DNA of 64,000 nucleotides, taken from Siderastrea radians (lineage: Eukaryota; Cnidaria; Anthozoa; Scleractinia; Rhizangiidae). A model generated the notes under the pieces. That model saw only the letters and a list, made by a program, of their open reading frames with translations, searched no databases and was not told the origin of the DNA. Position numbers and translations under genes: made by a program. The stretch is taken from the NCBI GenBank assembly GCA_964017195.1, contig OZ024890.1:16353201-16417200 (forward strand), given 5' to 3'. Below, one piece after another: positions 63,575 through 64,000 of the stretch. Within the stretch, counting starts at the first letter, position 1, and the number at the start of each line of letters is the position of its first letter.

Positions 63575-64000
63575 GTACGTGAAGGATAATACAGCGATAT
63601 TGGCTTTTCAGTGTTCGCAGAGGTCCGTTCGTCTGATTAAAAAAATAGATGAAAAATTTCTTGCAATCATGGTGGTGTTTACAATAGGATTTCGAACACC
63701 GGTGAATTTGCACTTCTAGCGAATTTGACAAGAAAATCATTTCCCTTTTTTACTATATTGAACCCGGGTAATTCGTTATTCAAATAGTTTTGTTTCAGTG
63801 CACTGCATTTTGAATGTAATTGCTCAAAATTGTTCCTCTTTGTGAGCTTGACTACAGTCACAGCCGTTATTTTAGGAGTCATGCAATGCAAGGAGGGAGG
63901 AGCATTGCGTGACAACTCAAAGTAACAGCTTCGAAGGTGCAAGTGTGTGTGTGTGTTTTGTTTTGTTTGTTTGTTTGTTTTTTTTTTGTTTTGTTTTGTT
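63575..64000 (+). other. Start of the next intron, low-complexity end
   Basis: AT-rich sequence with a GTGTGT and TTTG/TTTTG microsatellite at about 63943-64000. No exon recognised. Confidence 0.55.

Overview
The window looks like nuclear DNA of a cnidarian, most likely a stony coral or sea anemone. This is inferred from the intron-rich, AT-rich architecture, a domain mix typical of cnidarian extracellular proteins (WSC, thyroglobulin type-1, SEA, TSP1, Kunitz, laminin G), and many short DNA transposons with clear inverted ends. The species cannot be fixed from the sequence alone. No rRNA, tRNA, CRISPR array or prokaryotic-style operon is present.

Almost the whole window is one giant plus-strand gene. 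A candidate TATA box (637) and noncoding leader exon (about 667-877) precede the signal-peptide exon (ATG at 2876). I resolve 62 coding exons up to 63574, where the gene runs off the right edge. Summed in frame they give 4,597 codons without a stop, and the splice phases agree at every junction. Order: signal peptide; WSC domain (4.2 kb); basic linker (4.8 kb); Tyr/Ser/Gln/Asn-rich then Pro/Tyr-rich exon (8.3-9.3 kb); three thyroglobulin type-1 repeats with two papilin-type Cys cassettes and a (Pro-Gln)n tract (10.1-12.8 kb); SEA domain (13.7-14.8 kb); Pro-rich linker plus first LamG (15.2-16.4 kb); Pro/Thr stalk (17.5-18.4 kb); TSP1 repeats 1-12 (19.0-27.5 kb); fibrinogen-like domain (28.0-32.8 kb); TSP1 repeats 13-14 (33.9-35.2 kb); four EGF repeats (35.8-38.9 kb); two Kunitz-type domains (39.6-42.9 kb). 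The final third (44.4-63.6 kb) alternates laminin-G-like domains with a repeated module of about 95 residues that I do not recognise, called 'D' here: G2-D1-D2-D3-D4-G3-D5-D6-G4-D7-G5-D8-G6.

The parts suggest a secreted or matrix-anchored mosaic protein used in adhesion, matrix organisation or possibly the skeletal organic matrix. Most domains sit in phase 1-1 exons, so they can be duplicated or skipped without a frameshift.

The introns hold mobile DNA: a nearly complete TTAA-flanked Kolobok-like transposon with an intact minus-strand transposase (5294-8152); two further TTAA-flanked elements (24749-25150, 40179-42452); Mutator-like elements with 9-bp target duplications (13012-13398, 58902-60244); a PIF/Harbinger-type MITE (20901-21405); a hAT-like element (37378-38174); a foldback element with TTCACATG-like arrays (29038-31745); a CR1/L2-type retrotransposon tail; and several microsatellites.
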